From JAYRZB01 sp041916675 (GTDB taxonomy: Bacteria > Pseudomonadota > Alphaproteobacteria > Rhizobiales > Devosiaceae), in NCBI GenBank assembly GCA_041916675.1, contig JAYRZB010000006.1:186001-250000 (forward strand): a DNA stretch of 64,000 nucleotides, read 5' to 3'. Position 1 is the stretch's first letter, and every line of letters starts with the position of its first letter. Positions 10,176 to 20,996 of this stretch are shown piece by piece. The position numbers and the translations under genes were made by a program. Under the pieces are notes generated by a model. It made no database searches, was not told where the DNA came from, and worked only from the letters and a program-made list of their open reading frames with translations.

Positions 10176-13166
10176 ATGACCCGACAAGATAAGAACGAAG
10201 AGTTCTTGCTCACTTCCTTCCTTTACGGGGGAAATGCCGACTATATCGATGACCTCTATGCCCGCTACAAAGCCGACCCGAAAAGCGTAGACCCCACCTG
10301 GGGCAGCTTCTTCGGCAAGCTCGAAGATACCCCGGCCGAGGCTGCCAGCAATGCTGCCGGGCCGTCCTGGCAGCGCCGGGACTGGCCGCAGGCGGCCAAT
10401 GGCGATCTGGTCTCGGCCTTTGATGGCAACTGGAGCGAGATCGCGGTCAAGGCCGGCAGGGCCGCCGAAAAGAAGGCCAGTGCCGAAGGCGCGCCCGCGC
10501 CCACCCCGGTTGATGTGCTGCAGGCCACGCGCGACTCGATCCGCGCCATCATGATGATCCGTGCCTATCGCATGCGCGGTCACCTGCATGCCGATCTCGA
10601 TCCGCTCAGGCTCAAGGCCGAAGAGGCCGCACCCGAGCTCGATCCGCATAGCTACGGCTTCACCGATGCCGACTACGACCGCAAGATATTCATCGATTTC
10701 TACCTTGGGCTCGAATTTGCCACGCTCAAGGAAATGCTGGCCATTCTCAAGCGCACCTACTGCTCGACGGTGGGCGTGGAATTCATGCACATGTCCGATC
10801 CCGAGGCCAAGGCCTGGGTGCAGGAGCGCATCGAGGGGCCGGACAAGTCGATCACCTTCACCCCCGAGGGCAAGAAGGCGATCCTGAAAAAGCTCATCGA
10901 GGCCGAAGGCTTCGAAAAGTTCATCGACGTCAAATATACCGGCACCAAGCGCTTCGGGCTCGATGGCGGGGAGTCGCTGATCCCGGCGCTCGAACAGATT
11001 ATCAAGCGCGGCGGCGCGCTGGGGGTCAAGGATATCGTTTTGGGCATGGCCCATCGCGGGCGCCTCAATGTCCTGACCCAGGTCATGCAGAAGCCGCATC
11101 GCGCCCTGTTCCACGAATTCAAGGGCGGGGCCTTCTATCCCGATGACGTGGAAGGGTCGGGCGACGTCAAATATCACCTGGGTGCGTCCTCGGACCGCGA
11201 TTTTGATGGCAACAGGGTCCACCTGTCGCTGACAGCCAATCCGAGCCATCTCGAAATCGTCGATCCGGTGGTGTTGGGCAAGGCTCGCGCCAAGCAGGAC
11301 CAGCACGCGGCCGTCGAGGGTCGCTTTATCGAGCCGCGCCAGACCGATCGCTCGGTGGTGCTGCCGCTTCTGATCCACGGCGATGCCGCCTTTGCCGGGC
11401 AGGGCGTGATCGCCGAATGCCTGGGGCTCTCGGGCCTGAAGGGCCATCGTACGGGCGGGTCGATCCACGTTGTGATCAACAACCAGATCGGCTTTACCAC
11501 CTCTCCGATCTATTCGCGCTCTTCGCCCTATCCCACCGACGTGGCCAAGATGATCGAGGCGCCGGTGTTCCACGTCAACGGCGATGACCCGGAAGCGGTG
11601 GTGTTCGTGGCCAAGATCGCCACCGAATACCGCCAGCGCTTTGGCCGCCCGGTGGTCATCGATATGTTCTGCTACCGGCGCTTCGGGCACAACGAGGGCG
11701 ATGAGCCTTCCTTCACCCAGCCGCTGATGTATTCGAAGATCCGCGCGCACAAGACCACGCTGGAACTTTACTCGGAAAAGCTGATCGCCGAGGGCCTGAT
11801 GACCGCCGAGGGCATCGAGGCCGAAAAGGCTGCCTGGCGCGCGCATCTCGAACGCGAGTTCGAAGGCGGGCAGGATTATCGCCCCAACAAGGCCGACTGG
11901 CTCGACGGACACTGGAAAAACATCAAGACCGCCGAAGTCGATGGCCCGCGCCGCGGCGTATCGGGTGTCGATGTGGCCAAGCTCGTTGAGATCGGCACCA
12001 AGCTTAGCCAGGTGCCGGAAGGCTTTAATGTCCACAAGACAGTCAAGCGCTTCATGGACAACCGCCTGGCCGCCATCGAGGCGGGTGAGGGCATCGACTG
12101 GGCCACTGCCGAGGCGCTGGCCTTCGGCACGCTGGTTGATCAGGGCAATCCGGTGCGCCTGTCGGGTCAGGACTGCGAACGCGGCACCTTCAGCCAGCGC
12201 CACTCGGTGCTCAATGATCAGGAAACCGACAAGACCTATACCCCGCTCAACAACCTGCACGCCAATCAGGGGCGCTACGAGGTCATCAACTCGATGCTCT
12301 CCGAAGAGGCCGTGCTCGGGTTCGAATATGGCTATTCGCTGGCCGAGCCACGGGCGCTGACGCTTTGGGAAGCCCAGTTCGGCGATTTCGCCAATGGCGC
12401 GCAGGTGGTGGTGGACCAGTTCATTTCCTCGGGCGAGCGCAAGTGGTTCCGCATGTCGGGCCTCGTCATGCTCCTGCCACATGGCTATGAGGGCCAGGGT
12501 CCGGAACACTCGTCGGCCCGGCTCGAGCGCTATCTGCAGCTTTGCGCCGAAGACAATATGCAGGTGGCCAATTGCACTACCCCGGCCAACTATTTCCATA
12601 TCCTGCGCCGCCAGATCACCCGCGATTTCCGCAAGCCGCTGATCCTGATGACGCCCAAGTCGCTGCTGCGTCACAAGCGGGCGGTGTCGGGCCTGGTCGA
12701 AATGGGTCCCGATTCCTGCTTCCATCGCCTGCTCTGGGATGATGCTGAAGCCCCCGGCGTGCCCAAGACCACCATCAAGCTTGCCCCCGATGCCGAAATC
12801 CGGCGCGTGGTGCTGTGCTCGGGCAAGGTCTATTATGACCTGCTCGAAGACCGCGAGAAGCGTGGCCTGAATGATGTCTACCTGCTCCGTCTCGAGCAGC
12901 TCTATCCCTTCCCGGCCAAGGCCCTGCTCGATGAGCTCTCGCGCTTCAAGAAGGCCGAGATCGTCTGGTGCCAGGAAGAACCCAAGAACATGGGGGCCTG
13001 GGCCTTCGTCCAGCCCTATATCGACTGGGTGCTCGAACAGATGGGCCGCTCCGGGGAACGTCCGCGCTATGTGGGGCGCCCGGCCTCTGCCTCCACCGCC
13101 ACGGGCCTGATGCGCACGCACCTGGCCCAGCTGCAGGCTTTCCTCGATGAAGCCTTCGCCAAATAG
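10176..13166 (+). CDS. sucA: 2-oxoglutarate dehydrogenase E1 component
   Basis: Thiamine diphosphate-dependent E1 subunit (996 residues) that decarboxylates 2-oxoglutarate and passes the succinyl group to the SucB lipoyl arm. The N-terminal segment NADYIDDLYARYKADP, which docks E1 to E2, is typical. The ThDP motif begins with HGDAAFAGQG around residue 400 and ends with VINNQIGFTT. The C-terminal transketolase-like domain contains PHGYEGQGPEHSSARLER. Length is normal. A 177-base gap separates it from the cupin gene and may contain a promoter. I see there only a small inverted repeat (TTGTT-G-AACAA, 10021-10031) and no convincing boxes. Confidence 0.98.
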   Translation: MTRQDKNEEFLLTSFLYGGNADYIDDLYARYKADPKSVDPTWGSFFGKLEDTPAEAASNAAGPSWQRRDWPQAANGDLVSAFDGNWSEIAVKAGRAAEKKASAEGAPAPTPVDVLQATRDSIRAIMMIRAYRMRGHLHADLDPLRLKAEEAAPELDPHSYGFTDADYDRKIFIDFYLGLEFATLKEMLAILKRTYCSTVGVEFMHMSDPEAKAWVQERIEGPDKSITFTPEGKKAILKKLIEAEGFEKFIDVKYTGTKRFGLDGGESLIPALEQIIKRGGALGVKDIVLGMAHRGRLNVLTQVMQKPHRALFHEFKGGAFYPDDVEGSGDVKYHLGASSDRDFDGNRVHLSLTANPSHLEIVDPVVLGKARAKQDQHAAVEGRFIEPRQTDRSVVLPLLIHGDAAFAGQGVIAECLGLSGLKGHRTGGSIHVVINNQIGFTTSPIYSRSSPYPTDVAKMIEAPVFHVNGDDPEAVVFVAKIATEYRQRFGRPVVIDMFCYRRFGHNEGDEPSFTQPLMYSKIRAHKTTLELYSEKLIAEGLMTAEGIEAEKAAWRAHLEREFEGGQDYRPNKADWLDGHWKNIKTAEVDGPRRGVSGVDVAKLVEIGTKLSQVPEGFNVHKTVKRFMDNRLAAIEAGEGIDWATAEALAFGTLVDQGNPVRLSGQDCERGTFSQRHSVLNDQETDKTYTPLNNLHANQGRYEVINSMLSEEAVLGFEYGYSLAEPRALTLWEAQFGDFANGAQVVVDQFISSGERKWFRMSGLVMLLPHGYEGQGPEHSSARLERYLQLCAEDNMQVANCTTPANYFHILRRQITRDFRKPLILMTPKSLLRHKRAVSGLVEMGPDSCFHRLLWDDAEAPGVPKTTIKLAPDAEIRRVVLCSGKVYYDLLEDREKRGLNDVYLLRLEQLYPFPAKALLDELSRFKKAEIVWCQEEPKNMGAWAFVQPYIDWVLEQMGRSGERPRYVGRPASASTATGLMRTHLAQLQAFLDEAFAK

Positions 13167-13190
13167 AGACGCCAAGTAAAGGACATAGAA

Positions 13191-14501
13191 ATGTCGACCG
13201 ATATCCGCGTACCAACCCTGGGCGAAAGCGTATCCGAGGCCACCATCGGGCAGTGGTTCAAGAAGGTGGGCGACACCGTTGCCGCCGATGAGCCGCTGGT
13301 TGAGCTTGAAACCGACAAGGTCACCGTCGAAGTGCCCGCGCCGGTGGCAGGCGTGCTCGAAGCGATTTCGGCCAATCCCGGCGATACCGTCAATGTCGGC
13401 GCCCTGATCGGGGTGATCGCCGGGGCCGGGGTTGCGGTCCGTCCGGCTGCCGCCGCGGCCCCTGCCGCAGTTGCCAGCGCTCCGGTTGCCGACGCCGCGC
13501 CTGCGGTGTCTGCCGTGCCGCCCGCCCCATCGGCGGCCAAGCTGATGAGCGAAAACGGCCTCTCGCCCGGCGATGTCGAAGGTTCGGGCAAGCGCGGCCA
13601 GGTGCTCAAGGAAGATGTGCTCGGCGCCCTGACCAAGCCGCTCAGTGTTTCTGCGGTCAGCGGGTCGGCAGCCATCAATCCCGCCCCCGCCCCGGCTGCC
13701 GCCCCCGCAGCGCCTGCGGCCAAACCGGCAGAGGTTAAACCTGCGGAAGTCAGGCCGGCTCCGGCTGCCGCACCGCGTGCCCCGACACCGGCGGCCGACG
13801 GCTCACGCGAGGAACGGGTCAAGATGACCCGCCTGCGCCTCACCATCGCCCGCCGCCTCAAGGATGCCCAGAATACGGCCGCCATGCTCACCACCTTTAA
13901 CGAGGTGGACATGAAGCCGGTCATGGACCTGCGGGCGGCCTACAAGGACCTGTTCGAGAAAAAGCACGGCGTCAAACTCGGCTTCATGGGGTTCTTCACC
14001 AAGGCCGTGGTGCATGCCCTTAAGGAAATCCCCTCGGTCAATGCCGAGATCGATGGCGATGACATCGTGTTCAAGAACTTCGCCCACATCGGGGTCGCCG
14101 TCGGCACCGATCGCGGGCTGGTGGTTCCGGTGGTGCGCGATGCCGATCAGCTCTCGATCGCCGGCATCGAAAAAGACATCAACCGTCTCGGCAAGCTGGC
14201 CCGTGACGGCGCGCTGTCGATGGCCGACATGCAGGGTGGCACCTTCACCATCTCCAATGGCGGGGTCTATGGCTCGCTGATGTCGACCCCGATTCTGAAC
14301 GCCCCGCAGTCGGGCATTCTGGGCATGCACAAGATTCAGGATCGTCCGGTGGTGGTTGAGGGCCAGATCGTGATCCGCCCGATGATGTATCTGGCGCTCT
14401 CCTACGACCATCGCATCGTCGATGGCAAGGAAGCGGTCACCTTCCTGGTGCGCGTCAAGGAGAGCCTCGAGGCGCCTGAACGGCTCGTGCTCGACCTCTA
14501 G
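13191..14501 (+). CDS. sucB: 2-oxoglutarate dehydrogenase E2, dihydrolipoyl succinyltransferase
   Basis: Core E2 subunit (436 residues). Residues 1-77 form one lipoyl domain, with Lys43 in [10 protein letters not shown] as the lipoylated residue. After an Ala-rich linker comes the E3-binding segment (residues about 110-145, [11 protein letters not shown] and [13 protein letters not shown]). A long Pro/Ala linker (about 165-205) leads to the catalytic domain. The catalytic HxxxDG is His407-Asp411 in YDHRIVDGK. It follows sucA by 24 bases. A strong terminator follows at 14529. Confidence 0.98.
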   Translation: MSTDIRVPTLGESVSEATIGQWFKKVGDTVAADEPLVELETDKVTVEVPAPVAGVLEAISANPGDTVNVGALIGVIAGAGVAVRPAAAAAPAAVASAPVADAAPAVSAVPPAPSAAKLMSENGLSPGDVEGSGKRGQVLKEDVLGALTKPLSVSAVSGSAAINPAPAPAAAPAAPAAKPAEVKPAEVRPAPAAAPRAPTPAADGSREERVKMTRLRLTIARRLKDAQNTAAMLTTFNEVDMKPVMDLRAAYKDLFEKKHGVKLGFMGFFTKAVVHALKEIPSVNAEIDGDDIVFKNFAHIGVAVGTDRGLVVPVVRDADQLSIAGIEKDINRLGKLARDGALSMADMQGGTFTISNGGVYGSLMSTPILNAPQSGILGMHKIQDRPVVVEGQIVIRPMMYLALSYDHRIVDGKEAVTFLVRVKESLEAPERLVLDL

Positions 14502-14528
14502 GTCGGGCCCGCGCAGCACATCACTTCG

Positions 14529-14550
14529 GGCCGCCCAAGGGCGGCCTTTT
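14529..14550 (+). terminator. rho-independent terminator after sucB
   Basis: The arms GGCCGCCC (14529-14536) and GGGCGGCC (14539-14546) form a perfect 8 bp GC stem around AA and are followed at once by TTTT. It lies 28 bases after the sucB stop, so part of the transcription probably ends before the exporter and lpd genes. Confidence 0.85.
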
Positions 14551-14624
14551 GCATGCAACAGATTTTAAAATTCTGACGACTAATTTTCAAAAGCTGCACA
14601 CTAGCTGCGCGTTAAGGAACGAGA

Positions 14625-15260
14625 ATGGGCAATTTTGGTTGGGAATTCGCGGCCCTGATGCTGGCGTTCGGCATTAACGCTGTGATTCCAGGGGCAGATT
14701 TTGCCATGGTGCTGCGCCAATCCATCGCCCACGGGCGGCGGGCGGCCCTCTTCACCTCGCTGGGCGTTGCCACCTCCATTCTGGTCCATGGCACCTATAC
14801 CCTGCTTGGCGTCGGGGTCATCGTCTCGCAGTCGCTTCTGGCCTTCAATATCCTCAAATGGGCCGGCGCGGCCTATCTCACCTACCTTGCCATCTCGGCC
14901 TTCCGCGCGCCCACGCCGCAGCCCCCCGAGATCAAAGAGCTTGATAAACCAGCAACTTCCACCGATTTCGGTGCCTTTGGCCTGGGGTTCCTCACCAACC
15001 TCTTGAACCCGAAAGCCGTGCTGTTCTTCCTTGCGCTCTTTACCACCATCATCAGCGTCTCGACGCCGGGACCGCTCAAGGTCTTCTATGTGGTCTCGAT
15101 GAGCCTGGAACTCCTGACCTGGTTCACCCTGGTTTCGATCTTCTTCACAGTGCCAAAGGTCCGCCAGGGGTTTTTCCGCGCCGGACGATGGTTTAATCGT
15201 GTCACCGGGATTACCTTTCTGGTGCTGGCAGTGCGGCTGGCCTTCGCCCGCCCGCACTAG
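14625..15260 (+). CDS. LysE/RhtB family amino acid exporter
   Basis: A 211-residue inner membrane protein with about six hydrophobic segments. The N-terminal LysE/RhtB signature is present ([20 protein letters not shown], near residues 19-38), and [11 protein letters not shown] in the middle is the second family hallmark. Members export lysine, homoserine, threonine or related compounds; the substrate cannot be predicted. The start has AAGGA 6 bases upstream. It lies between the terminator after sucB and lpd, so it may share its transcript with lpd. Confidence 0.9.
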   Translation: MGNFGWEFAALMLAFGINAVIPGADFAMVLRQSIAHGRRAALFTSLGVATSILVHGTYTLLGVGVIVSQSLLAFNILKWAGAAYLTYLAISAFRAPTPQPPEIKELDKPATSTDFGAFGLGFLTNLLNPKAVLFFLALFTTIISVSTPGPLKVFYVVSMSLELLTWFTLVSIFFTVPKVRQGFFRAGRWFNRVTGITFLVLAVRLAFARPH

Positions 15261-15301
15261 TCAAAACTCTGCCCGGCAGGCGGGCGCAATTGGGGATGGT
15301 T

Positions 15302-16711
15302 ATGGCGGAAAGTTTCGACCTCACAGTGATCGGCAGCGGCCCTGGCGGCTATGTGGCGGCCATTCGCGCGGCGCAACTGGGCATGAAGGTGGCCGTGGTC
15401 GAAAAATGGGCCACCCATGGCGGCACCTGCCTCAATATTGGCTGCATTCCGTCCAAGGCGCTTCTGCATGCCTCCGAGCTGCTTGAGGAAGCCACCCACT
15501 CGTTCAAGGCGCTGGGCATTGATATCGATACGCCCCGGCTCAATCTGCCGCAGATGATGCAGCACAAGGATGACACCGTCACCGCCAATGTCTCGGGTGT
15601 CGATTATCTGTTCAAGAAGAACAAGGTCACCACTTTCCGCGGCACGGGCTCCATCACCGCCCCGGGCCAGGTGCTGGTCACCCCGCAGTCCGGTGCCCCG
15701 CAAACCCTTGAATCCAAGAACATTATCATTGCCACAGGCTCGGTCTCGGCCAACCTGCCGGGCATTGAAACCGATGAAAAGAATATCGTCTCCTCAACCG
15801 GCGCGCTGACCCTTTCGACCGTGCCCAAGCGCCTGCTGGTTATCGGTGCGGGTGTGATCGGGCTGGAACTCGGTTCGGTCTGGGCCAGGCTCGGCGCCAA
15901 GGTTACGGTGGTGGAATATCTCGACCGCATTCTGCCCGGCATGGACAGCGAGGTGGCCCGCCAGTTCCAGCGCATCCTGCAAAAGCAGGGCATTGAATTC
16001 AAGCTTTCCACCAAGGTGGCCGGTATCGACAAGCTCGAGGACGGCAGCCTGAAGGCCCGGCTCGAACCGGCCAAGGGCGGGGATATCGAGCTGTTCGATG
16101 CCGATGTGGCGCTGGTGGCGATCGGGCGCAAGGCCTTTACCGAAGGTCTGGGGCTCGATGTTGTCGGAGTAGCGCTCGATGAACGTGGCCGCATCCGCAC
16201 CGACGCCCACTACAAGACCTCGGTCGAGGGCATCTATGCCATTGGCGATGTGATCGCTGGCCCGATGCTGGCCCACAAGGCCGAGGACGAAGGCATTGCC
16301 GTGGCCGAAATCATTGCCGGTCAGGCCGGGCATGTGAACTATGCGGCCATTCCGGCAGTGGTTTACACCAATCCCGAAATCGCCTCTGTCGGCAAGACCG
16401 AGGACGAGCTCAAGGCCGAGGGCATCGACTACAAGATCGGCAAATTCCCCTTCACCGCCAATGGCCGGGCGAAGGCGATGCTGGCAACCCAGGGTTTTGT
16501 CAAAATCCTCGCCGATGTCGAAACCGATCGCATACTGGGGGCCCATATCATCGGGCGCAGTGCCGGTGAGCTGATCCACGAGCTGACCGTCTTGATGGAA
16601 TTTTCGGGTTCGGCCGAGGATCTGGCGCGCACCACCCACGCCCACCCCACGCTCTCCGAAGCCGTGCGCGAGGCCGCCCTGATGTGCGGCGACGGCGCCA
16701 TTCACATCTAG
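15302..16711 (+). CDS. lpd: dihydrolipoyl dehydrogenase (E3)
   Basis: FAD-dependent E3 component (469 residues) that reoxidises the lipoyl arm of SucB with NAD. The FAD motif GSGPGG is at residues 11-16. The redox-active disulfide is Cys43-Cys48 in [15 protein letters not shown] second GxGxxG ([12 protein letters not shown]) binds NAD, and the C-terminal HAHPTLSEA supplies the active-site His-Glu pair. I chose the ATG at 15302 because GGGGAT lies just upstream; ATG 15296 and TTG 15290 are also in frame. It converges with the DMT permease gene, leaving a 21-base gap. Confidence 0.97.
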   Translation: MAESFDLTVIGSGPGGYVAAIRAAQLGMKVAVVEKWATHGGTCLNIGCIPSKALLHASELLEEATHSFKALGIDIDTPRLNLPQMMQHKDDTVTANVSGVDYLFKKNKVTTFRGTGSITAPGQVLVTPQSGAPQTLESKNIIIATGSVSANLPGIETDEKNIVSSTGALTLSTVPKRLLVIGAGVIGLELGSVWARLGAKVTVVEYLDRILPGMDSEVARQFQRILQKQGIEFKLSTKVAGIDKLEDGSLKARLEPAKGGDIELFDADVALVAIGRKAFTEGLGLDVVGVALDERGRIRTDAHYKTSVEGIYAIGDVIAGPMLAHKAEDEGIAVAEIIAGQAGHVNYAAIPAVVYTNPEIASVGKTEDELKAEGIDYKIGKFPFTANGRAKAMLATQGFVKILADVETDRILGAHIIGRSAGELIHELTVLMEFSGSAEDLARTTHAHPTLSEAVREAALMCGDGAIHI

Positions 16712-16732
16712 ACAAGGCGACGAGATCGGGCC

Positions 16733-17716
16733 TCAGGGCTCGATATCAACAGGTGCCGCCGTGCGCGGGCGCGGCTTGCGCCCGAACAGCACCACGCCAA
16801 ACAGCACCATGGCCGTGCCGATGGCGTGGTAGATCGTGAAGGCTTCCCCCAGGACCCCGACCGCCAGCGTGATGGTCACCACCGGGGAAATATTGCCCAC
16901 AACCGCCGTGCGTTCGGGCCCGACCAGCCCGATGGCAGCCGAAATGCAATAGGCCGGCAGCACCGTCGATATTGTCCCAATCGCCAGCATCAACAGGAAA
17001 CCCGGCCCGGTGACGGCAAGGCTTGCGACCTCGTGGGTGACGAGGAAATGCGCAATCACCAACGGTCCGGCCGCGCTCATGGCGATGGAGGTAAAAAGCT
17101 GGGCCCCCATCACATCGATCAGCGGCTTGGCCAGGATCTGATAGGCGGCATAGACAATGGCGGCGGCAAAAACCAGCGCCGCGCCGAGCAGCACATGGTC
17201 GCCTTCAATGTGAAAATCGCGCCAGAAGATCACCGCGATCCCGGCATAGCTCAGAACCAGCGCCAGGATCATGTTGCGGGTGAGCGCGCGCTTGAAGAAC
17301 ACCGCGCCAAACAGCACCACAAAGAACGGATAGGTCAGAAGGATCAGCCGGTCGAACTGGGCCGAGATATAGTAGAGCGCCGAAAAATCCAGCAGGCTCG
17401 ACAAATAGTAGCCGAGCGCGCCAACCCCCAGCGTCTTGAGCAGCAGCGGCAGGGTCAGAACCGGCGGCGCGCCCTCGCTGCGGGCGGCCAGTTTTCGCCT
17501 ATAGCCGAGAATGCCGACGGTCAGGAAGATCGGCACGGCCACAATCATGCGCCAGGCCAGGGTCGTCACCACGTCGATGCCTTCAACGAGTGCCAGCTTG
17601 ATGACGATGCCCTTGGTGGCAAACAGCGCTGCCCCCAGCACGGCCAGGGTCAGGCCAAGCCACTGGCGCTGCGCAATGGTCAGCGGGACGGGCAGGTTGG
17701 TATCGGTGGAGGACAT
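16733..17716 (-). CDS. DMT superfamily (EamA) permease
   Basis: A 327-residue inner membrane protein with about ten hydrophobic helices arranged as two EamA repeats. The first begins LTLAVLGAALFATKGIVIKLA and the second follows around residue 165. Members export amino acids, nucleosides, drugs or other metabolites; substrate not predictable. The first 17 residues are a polar cytosolic tail. It is transcribed in the same direction as xerC, 62 bases downstream of it, and may be read from the xerC transcript. Confidence 0.88.
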   Translation of the reverse strand: MSSTDTNLPVPLTIAQRQWLGLTLAVLGAALFATKGIVIKLALVEGIDVVTTLAWRMIVAVPIFLTVGILGYRRKLAARSEGAPPVLTLPLLLKTLGVGALGYYLSSLLDFSALYYISAQFDRLILLTYPFFVVLFGAVFFKRALTRNMILALVLSYAGIAVIFWRDFHIEGDHVLLGAALVFAAAIVYAAYQILAKPLIDVMGAQLFTSIAMSAAGPLVIAHFLVTHEVASLAVTGPGFLLMLAIGTISTVLPAYCISAAIGLVGPERTAVVGNISPVVTITLAVGVLGEAFTIYHAIGTAMVLFGVVLFGRKPRPRTAAPVDIEP

Positions 17717-17778
17717 GGGGCAAATCCGGAGGGCAGGCGCGTTGTGCTACATCCGCCAACGGTCCGGGTAAAGCCCGA

Positions 17779-18708
17779 TCAGCCGCGCGGATGGGCGGCG
17801 CGATAGCTTTCAAGCAGGCGTTCGGTATCGACGGCGGTATAGATCTGCGTGCTCGAGAGCGAGGCATGTCCGAGCAATTCCTGGATGGCGCGCAGGTCGC
17901 CGCCCTTGCCCAGCAGGTGGGTAGCAAACGAATGGCGCAGTGCGTGCGGGGTTGCTGAGGGGGGCAGGCCAAGAGCACCGCGCAACTGGGCCATGCGCAT
18001 CTGGATCAGCCTCGGCGCCAGCACGCCGCCCTTGGCGCCGCGGAACAGGGGTTCGGTGGCCGCCAGTCTGAACGGGCAGAGCGCAAGGTAATTCTCAATG
18101 TGCGCGCGCACGCTCTCGATCAGGGGCACCATGCGCACCTTGCCGCCCTTGCCGGTCACGCGCAGCGCGCTGGTTTCCAGATCGGCCCGGCAGATGGCCA
18201 GCGCTTCCGATATACGCAGGCCCGCCCCATAGCACAGCGCCAGAACCGCCATGTCCCGCGCCGCGATCCAGGATGTATCCTCCATCTCGCTCACAGTATC
18301 GATGGTCTTGCGTGCCTCAGGCACGGTCAGGGCCTTGGGCAGCGATTTGGGTTGTTTGGGCGTGCGCACCACATTGAGCGCCTCGGTGGCCATCGCCCCT
18401 TCGCGCTCCAGGAAACGGAAGAAGCTCTTTAGTGCCGACAGCGATCGCGCGAGGGACCTTGAACCCAGGCTTTCGGCGCGGCGCAACGCCATGAAAGCGC
18501 GGATATCGGCGGCGCGCAAAGCCTTGAGGGCCTCCAGGTCCACCGGGCCGCCATTGTGACCGGCATAAAAACTCATGAACTGGCTGAGGTCGCGCTGGTA
18601 GGCCTCAAGCGTATTGGTGGCCAGCCGCCGCACCGATCCAAGCTCGCGCTGCCACAGCCCAATCTGGGATTGCACGAAGGGGTCGATGGCAAAGGCAATG
18701 TCGGTCAT
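17779..18708 (-). CDS. xerC: tyrosine recombinase XerC
   Basis: A 309-residue tyrosine site-specific recombinase that resolves chromosome dimers at dif with XerD before division. The N-terminal SAM-like DNA-binding domain covers about residues 10-110. The catalytic set is complete: Arg165 in GAGLRISEAL, Lys187 in TGKGGK, His255 and Arg258 in HALRHSFATHLL, His281 in LLGHASLSSTQ, and the nucleophile Tyr290. Length, motifs and the location divergent from priA are typical of chromosomal XerC rather than of a phage integrase. No attachment repeats are nearby. Confidence 0.93.
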   Translation of the reverse strand: MTDIAFAIDPFVQSQIGLWQRELGSVRRLATNTLEAYQRDLSQFMSFYAGHNGGPVDLEALKALRAADIRAFMALRRAESLGSRSLARSLSALKSFFRFLEREGAMATEALNVVRTPKQPKSLPKALTVPEARKTIDTVSEMEDTSWIAARDMAVLALCYGAGLRISEALAICRADLETSALRVTGKGGKVRMVPLIESVRAHIENYLALCPFRLAATEPLFRGAKGGVLAPRLIQMRMAQLRGALGLPPSATPHALRHSFATHLLGKGGDLRAIQELLGHASLSSTQIYTAVDTERLLESYRAAHPRG

Positions 18709-18827
18709 GGCCCAAGGCTATTCCGGTTTGCTTTCTATTTTCTCAATGCGGCGTGATCTCACCTCGCCGGGCTTTGCTTGGTTCCTGATTTGTGCTCTAG
18801 CCTTGCGATGGGCGGCGGGACCGATTC

Positions 18828-20996
18828 ATGCAGGTTGCAGACGATATCGTGGCGGTCATGGTGGGGGTGGCCGTCGAAGGCCCCTATTCCTATCGCGTGC
18901 CCGCTGCAACGCCTGTCACACGCGGCTCGATCGTCCTTGTCCCCTTCGGTCCACGACTGACGCTAGGCGTGGTCTGGGGGCCGCCCAAGGATCAGGTGGC
19001 GCATAACCGGCTCAAGGATATCGCCCAAGTTTTCGATGTTCCGCCGCTGACCGACGATCTGCTCAAGCTTGTCGACTGGGTGGCCCGCTACACCTTGGCC
19101 GCACCCGGCCAGGTGCTGCGCGCCGTGCTGCGCTCGCATGAGGCGCTTGAACCTGAAAAGCCGGTGACCGCCTATCGCCAGACCGGGCACAGTCCCGAGC
19201 GTATGACCCCAGCGCGCGCCCGCGTACTCGAATTTACCGCCGACGGCATGGCCTGGACCAGGACAACGCTGGTGGGCGCCTCGGGCATTTCGGCTTCGGT
19301 GATCGATGGGCTGTGCAAGGCCGGGGCGCTCGAAAAGCTTGATCTGCCACCCCCGCCCGTGGTGATGCCGCCCGATCCGGAGGCGCTGACGCCCGCGCTC
19401 AACGCCGAACAGCAGTCCGCCCTTGATGCCATTCGCAACGCCGATACCGGCGGCTTCGGCGTCACGCTCCTCGACGGGGTCACCGGTGGCGGCAAGACCG
19501 AAGTGTTTTTCGAGGCGGTGGCCGACACCCTGCGTGCCGGGCGGCAGGCGCTGATCATGCTGCCCGAAATTGCCCTGACCAATACCTTCCTCACCCGCTT
19601 CACCAAACGCTTTGGCACCCGCCCGGCCGAATGGCATTCGGACATGACCCCGGCCCAGCGGGCCCGCGTCTGGCGCGGCGTGCTCAATGGCACGGTACGG
19701 GCGGTGGTCGGGGCGCGCTCGGCGCTGTTTCTGCCCTTTCCGGAGCTGGGGCTGATTGTCGTTGATGAAGAGCACGACGGGGCCTTCAAGCAGTTCGAGG
19801 GCGTCTCCTACCACGCCCGCGACATGGCGGTGGTCAGAGCCAATCTCTGCGGGGCGCGGGTGATCCTCTCCTCGGCGACGCCTTCGGTTGAAAGCCGCAA
19901 CAACGCCAATACTGGGCGCTATGGTTATGTCCGGCTCGAATCACGGTTTTCCGAAACCCGCCTGCCCGATATCACTGCCATCGATATGCGCTCCGACGGG
20001 CCCGAGAAGGGCCAATGGATCGCCCCGGCGCTGGCACGTGAGGTGTTTGCCACGCTTGATCGGGGCGAACAGGCGCTCTTGTTCCTCAACCGGCGCGGCT
20101 ATGCCCCGCTAACCCTGTGCAAAGCCTGCGGGCACCAGTATCAGTGCCCCGATTGTTCGGCATGGTTGGTCGAACATCGCTTTCGCGGCGTTCTGGCCTG
20201 CCACCATTGTGGGCACGAACAGAAAAAACCCACCGCCTGCGGTTCCTGCGGGGCCACCGACAGCCTGACCGCCATCGGCCCGGGCATCGAGCGCGTCGCC
20301 GAAGAGGCCGCCGAGCGCTTTCCCGATGCGCGTCGGGTCATTCTGTCCTCGGACATGGGCTCGAATGCGCAACTGCGCCAGCGCTTTTCCGAGATCGAAC
20401 GCGGCGAGTATGACCTAATCATCGGCACCCAGTTGGTGGCCAAGGGCCATCACTTCGAAAAACTCACATTGGTGGGGGTGCTTGATGCTGATCTCGGGCT
20501 CGCCCATGGCGACCCGCGCGCCGCCGAGCGCACATTCCAGATATTGACCCAGGTCACGGGCCGGGCCGGGCGGGCCAGCCGGGCGGGGCGGGCGTTCCTG
20601 CAGACCTACCATCCCGGGCACGTGGTGATGCAGGCCATGATCCGGGGCGACCGCGAGGCCTTCTACGCTCATGAGCTGGCGGCGCGTGAAGCGGGAGGCC
20701 TGCCACCCTTCGGCCGGCTGGCGGCGCTGATTGTTTCGGCCAACGAGCACGATGTGGCGTTCGAGTTTGCAAGGCGCCTGCTTTCGGCGGCCCCGATGGC
20801 CGAAGGTTTGCGGCTGTTTGGCCCCGCCGATGCGCCGCTTTCCATGGTGCGGGGGCGGCACCGGGTGCGGCTTCTGGCCCAGAGCGGAAAGGATTTCGAC
20901 CTTTCTGGATACGTGCGGTTCTGGCTCAATGGCGCCGAACGGGTCAGCGGGAATCTGCGGGTCCAGGTCGATATCGATCCCCAGAGCTTTTTCTGA
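18828..20996 (+). CDS. priA: primosomal protein N' (replication restart helicase PriA)
   Basis: A 722-residue 3'-to-5' helicase that reloads the replisome at stalled forks. The N-terminal 3'BD domain (about residues 1-100) binds the fork. Walker A is GVTGGGKT (residues 217-224) and the DEEH box is near residue 312. The zinc-binding insertion has eight cysteines in four pairs (CKACG, CPDC, CHHC, CGSC) around residues 427-475. The helicase C-terminal motif VTGRAGRASRAG is present. It is divergent from xerC with a 119-base gap that must hold both promoters; I could not identify convincing boxes there. Confidence 0.97.
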   Translation: MQVADDIVAVMVGVAVEGPYSYRVPAATPVTRGSIVLVPFGPRLTLGVVWGPPKDQVAHNRLKDIAQVFDVPPLTDDLLKLVDWVARYTLAAPGQVLRAVLRSHEALEPEKPVTAYRQTGHSPERMTPARARVLEFTADGMAWTRTTLVGASGISASVIDGLCKAGALEKLDLPPPPVVMPPDPEALTPALNAEQQSALDAIRNADTGGFGVTLLDGVTGGGKTEVFFEAVADTLRAGRQALIMLPEIALTNTFLTRFTKRFGTRPAEWHSDMTPAQRARVWRGVLNGTVRAVVGARSALFLPFPELGLIVVDEEHDGAFKQFEGVSYHARDMAVVRANLCGARVILSSATPSVESRNNANTGRYGYVRLESRFSETRLPDITAIDMRSDGPEKGQWIAPALAREVFATLDRGEQALLFLNRRGYAPLTLCKACGHQYQCPDCSAWLVEHRFRGVLACHHCGHEQKKPTACGSCGATDSLTAIGPGIERVAEEAAERFPDARRVILSSDMGSNAQLRQRFSEIERGEYDLIIGTQLVAKGHHFEKLTLVGVLDADLGLAHGDPRAAERTFQILTQVTGRAGRASRAGRAFLQTYHPGHVVMQAMIRGDREAFYAHELAAREAGGLPPFGRLAALIVSANEHDVAFEFARRLLSAAPMAEGLRLFGPADAPLSMVRGRHRVRLLAQSGKDFDLSGYVRFWLNGAERVSGNLRVQVDIDPQSFF

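Noticed and set aside
10155..13175. A very long open frame on the minus strand opposite sucA
   Set aside because: It lies exactly antisense to a secure gene, has no recognisable domain, and such frames arise from GC-rich codon bias. The same holds for the frames opposite sdhA, atpD, mdh and ctpA.
14560..14576. AT-rich near-palindrome after the sucB terminator
   Set aside because: It is imperfect and short and has no positional link to a recognisable promoter.
17779..18708. Tyrosine recombinase as a phage or integron integrase
   Set aside because: Length, complete XerC motifs and position divergent from priA fit the housekeeping recombinase; no att sites or cargo are nearby.
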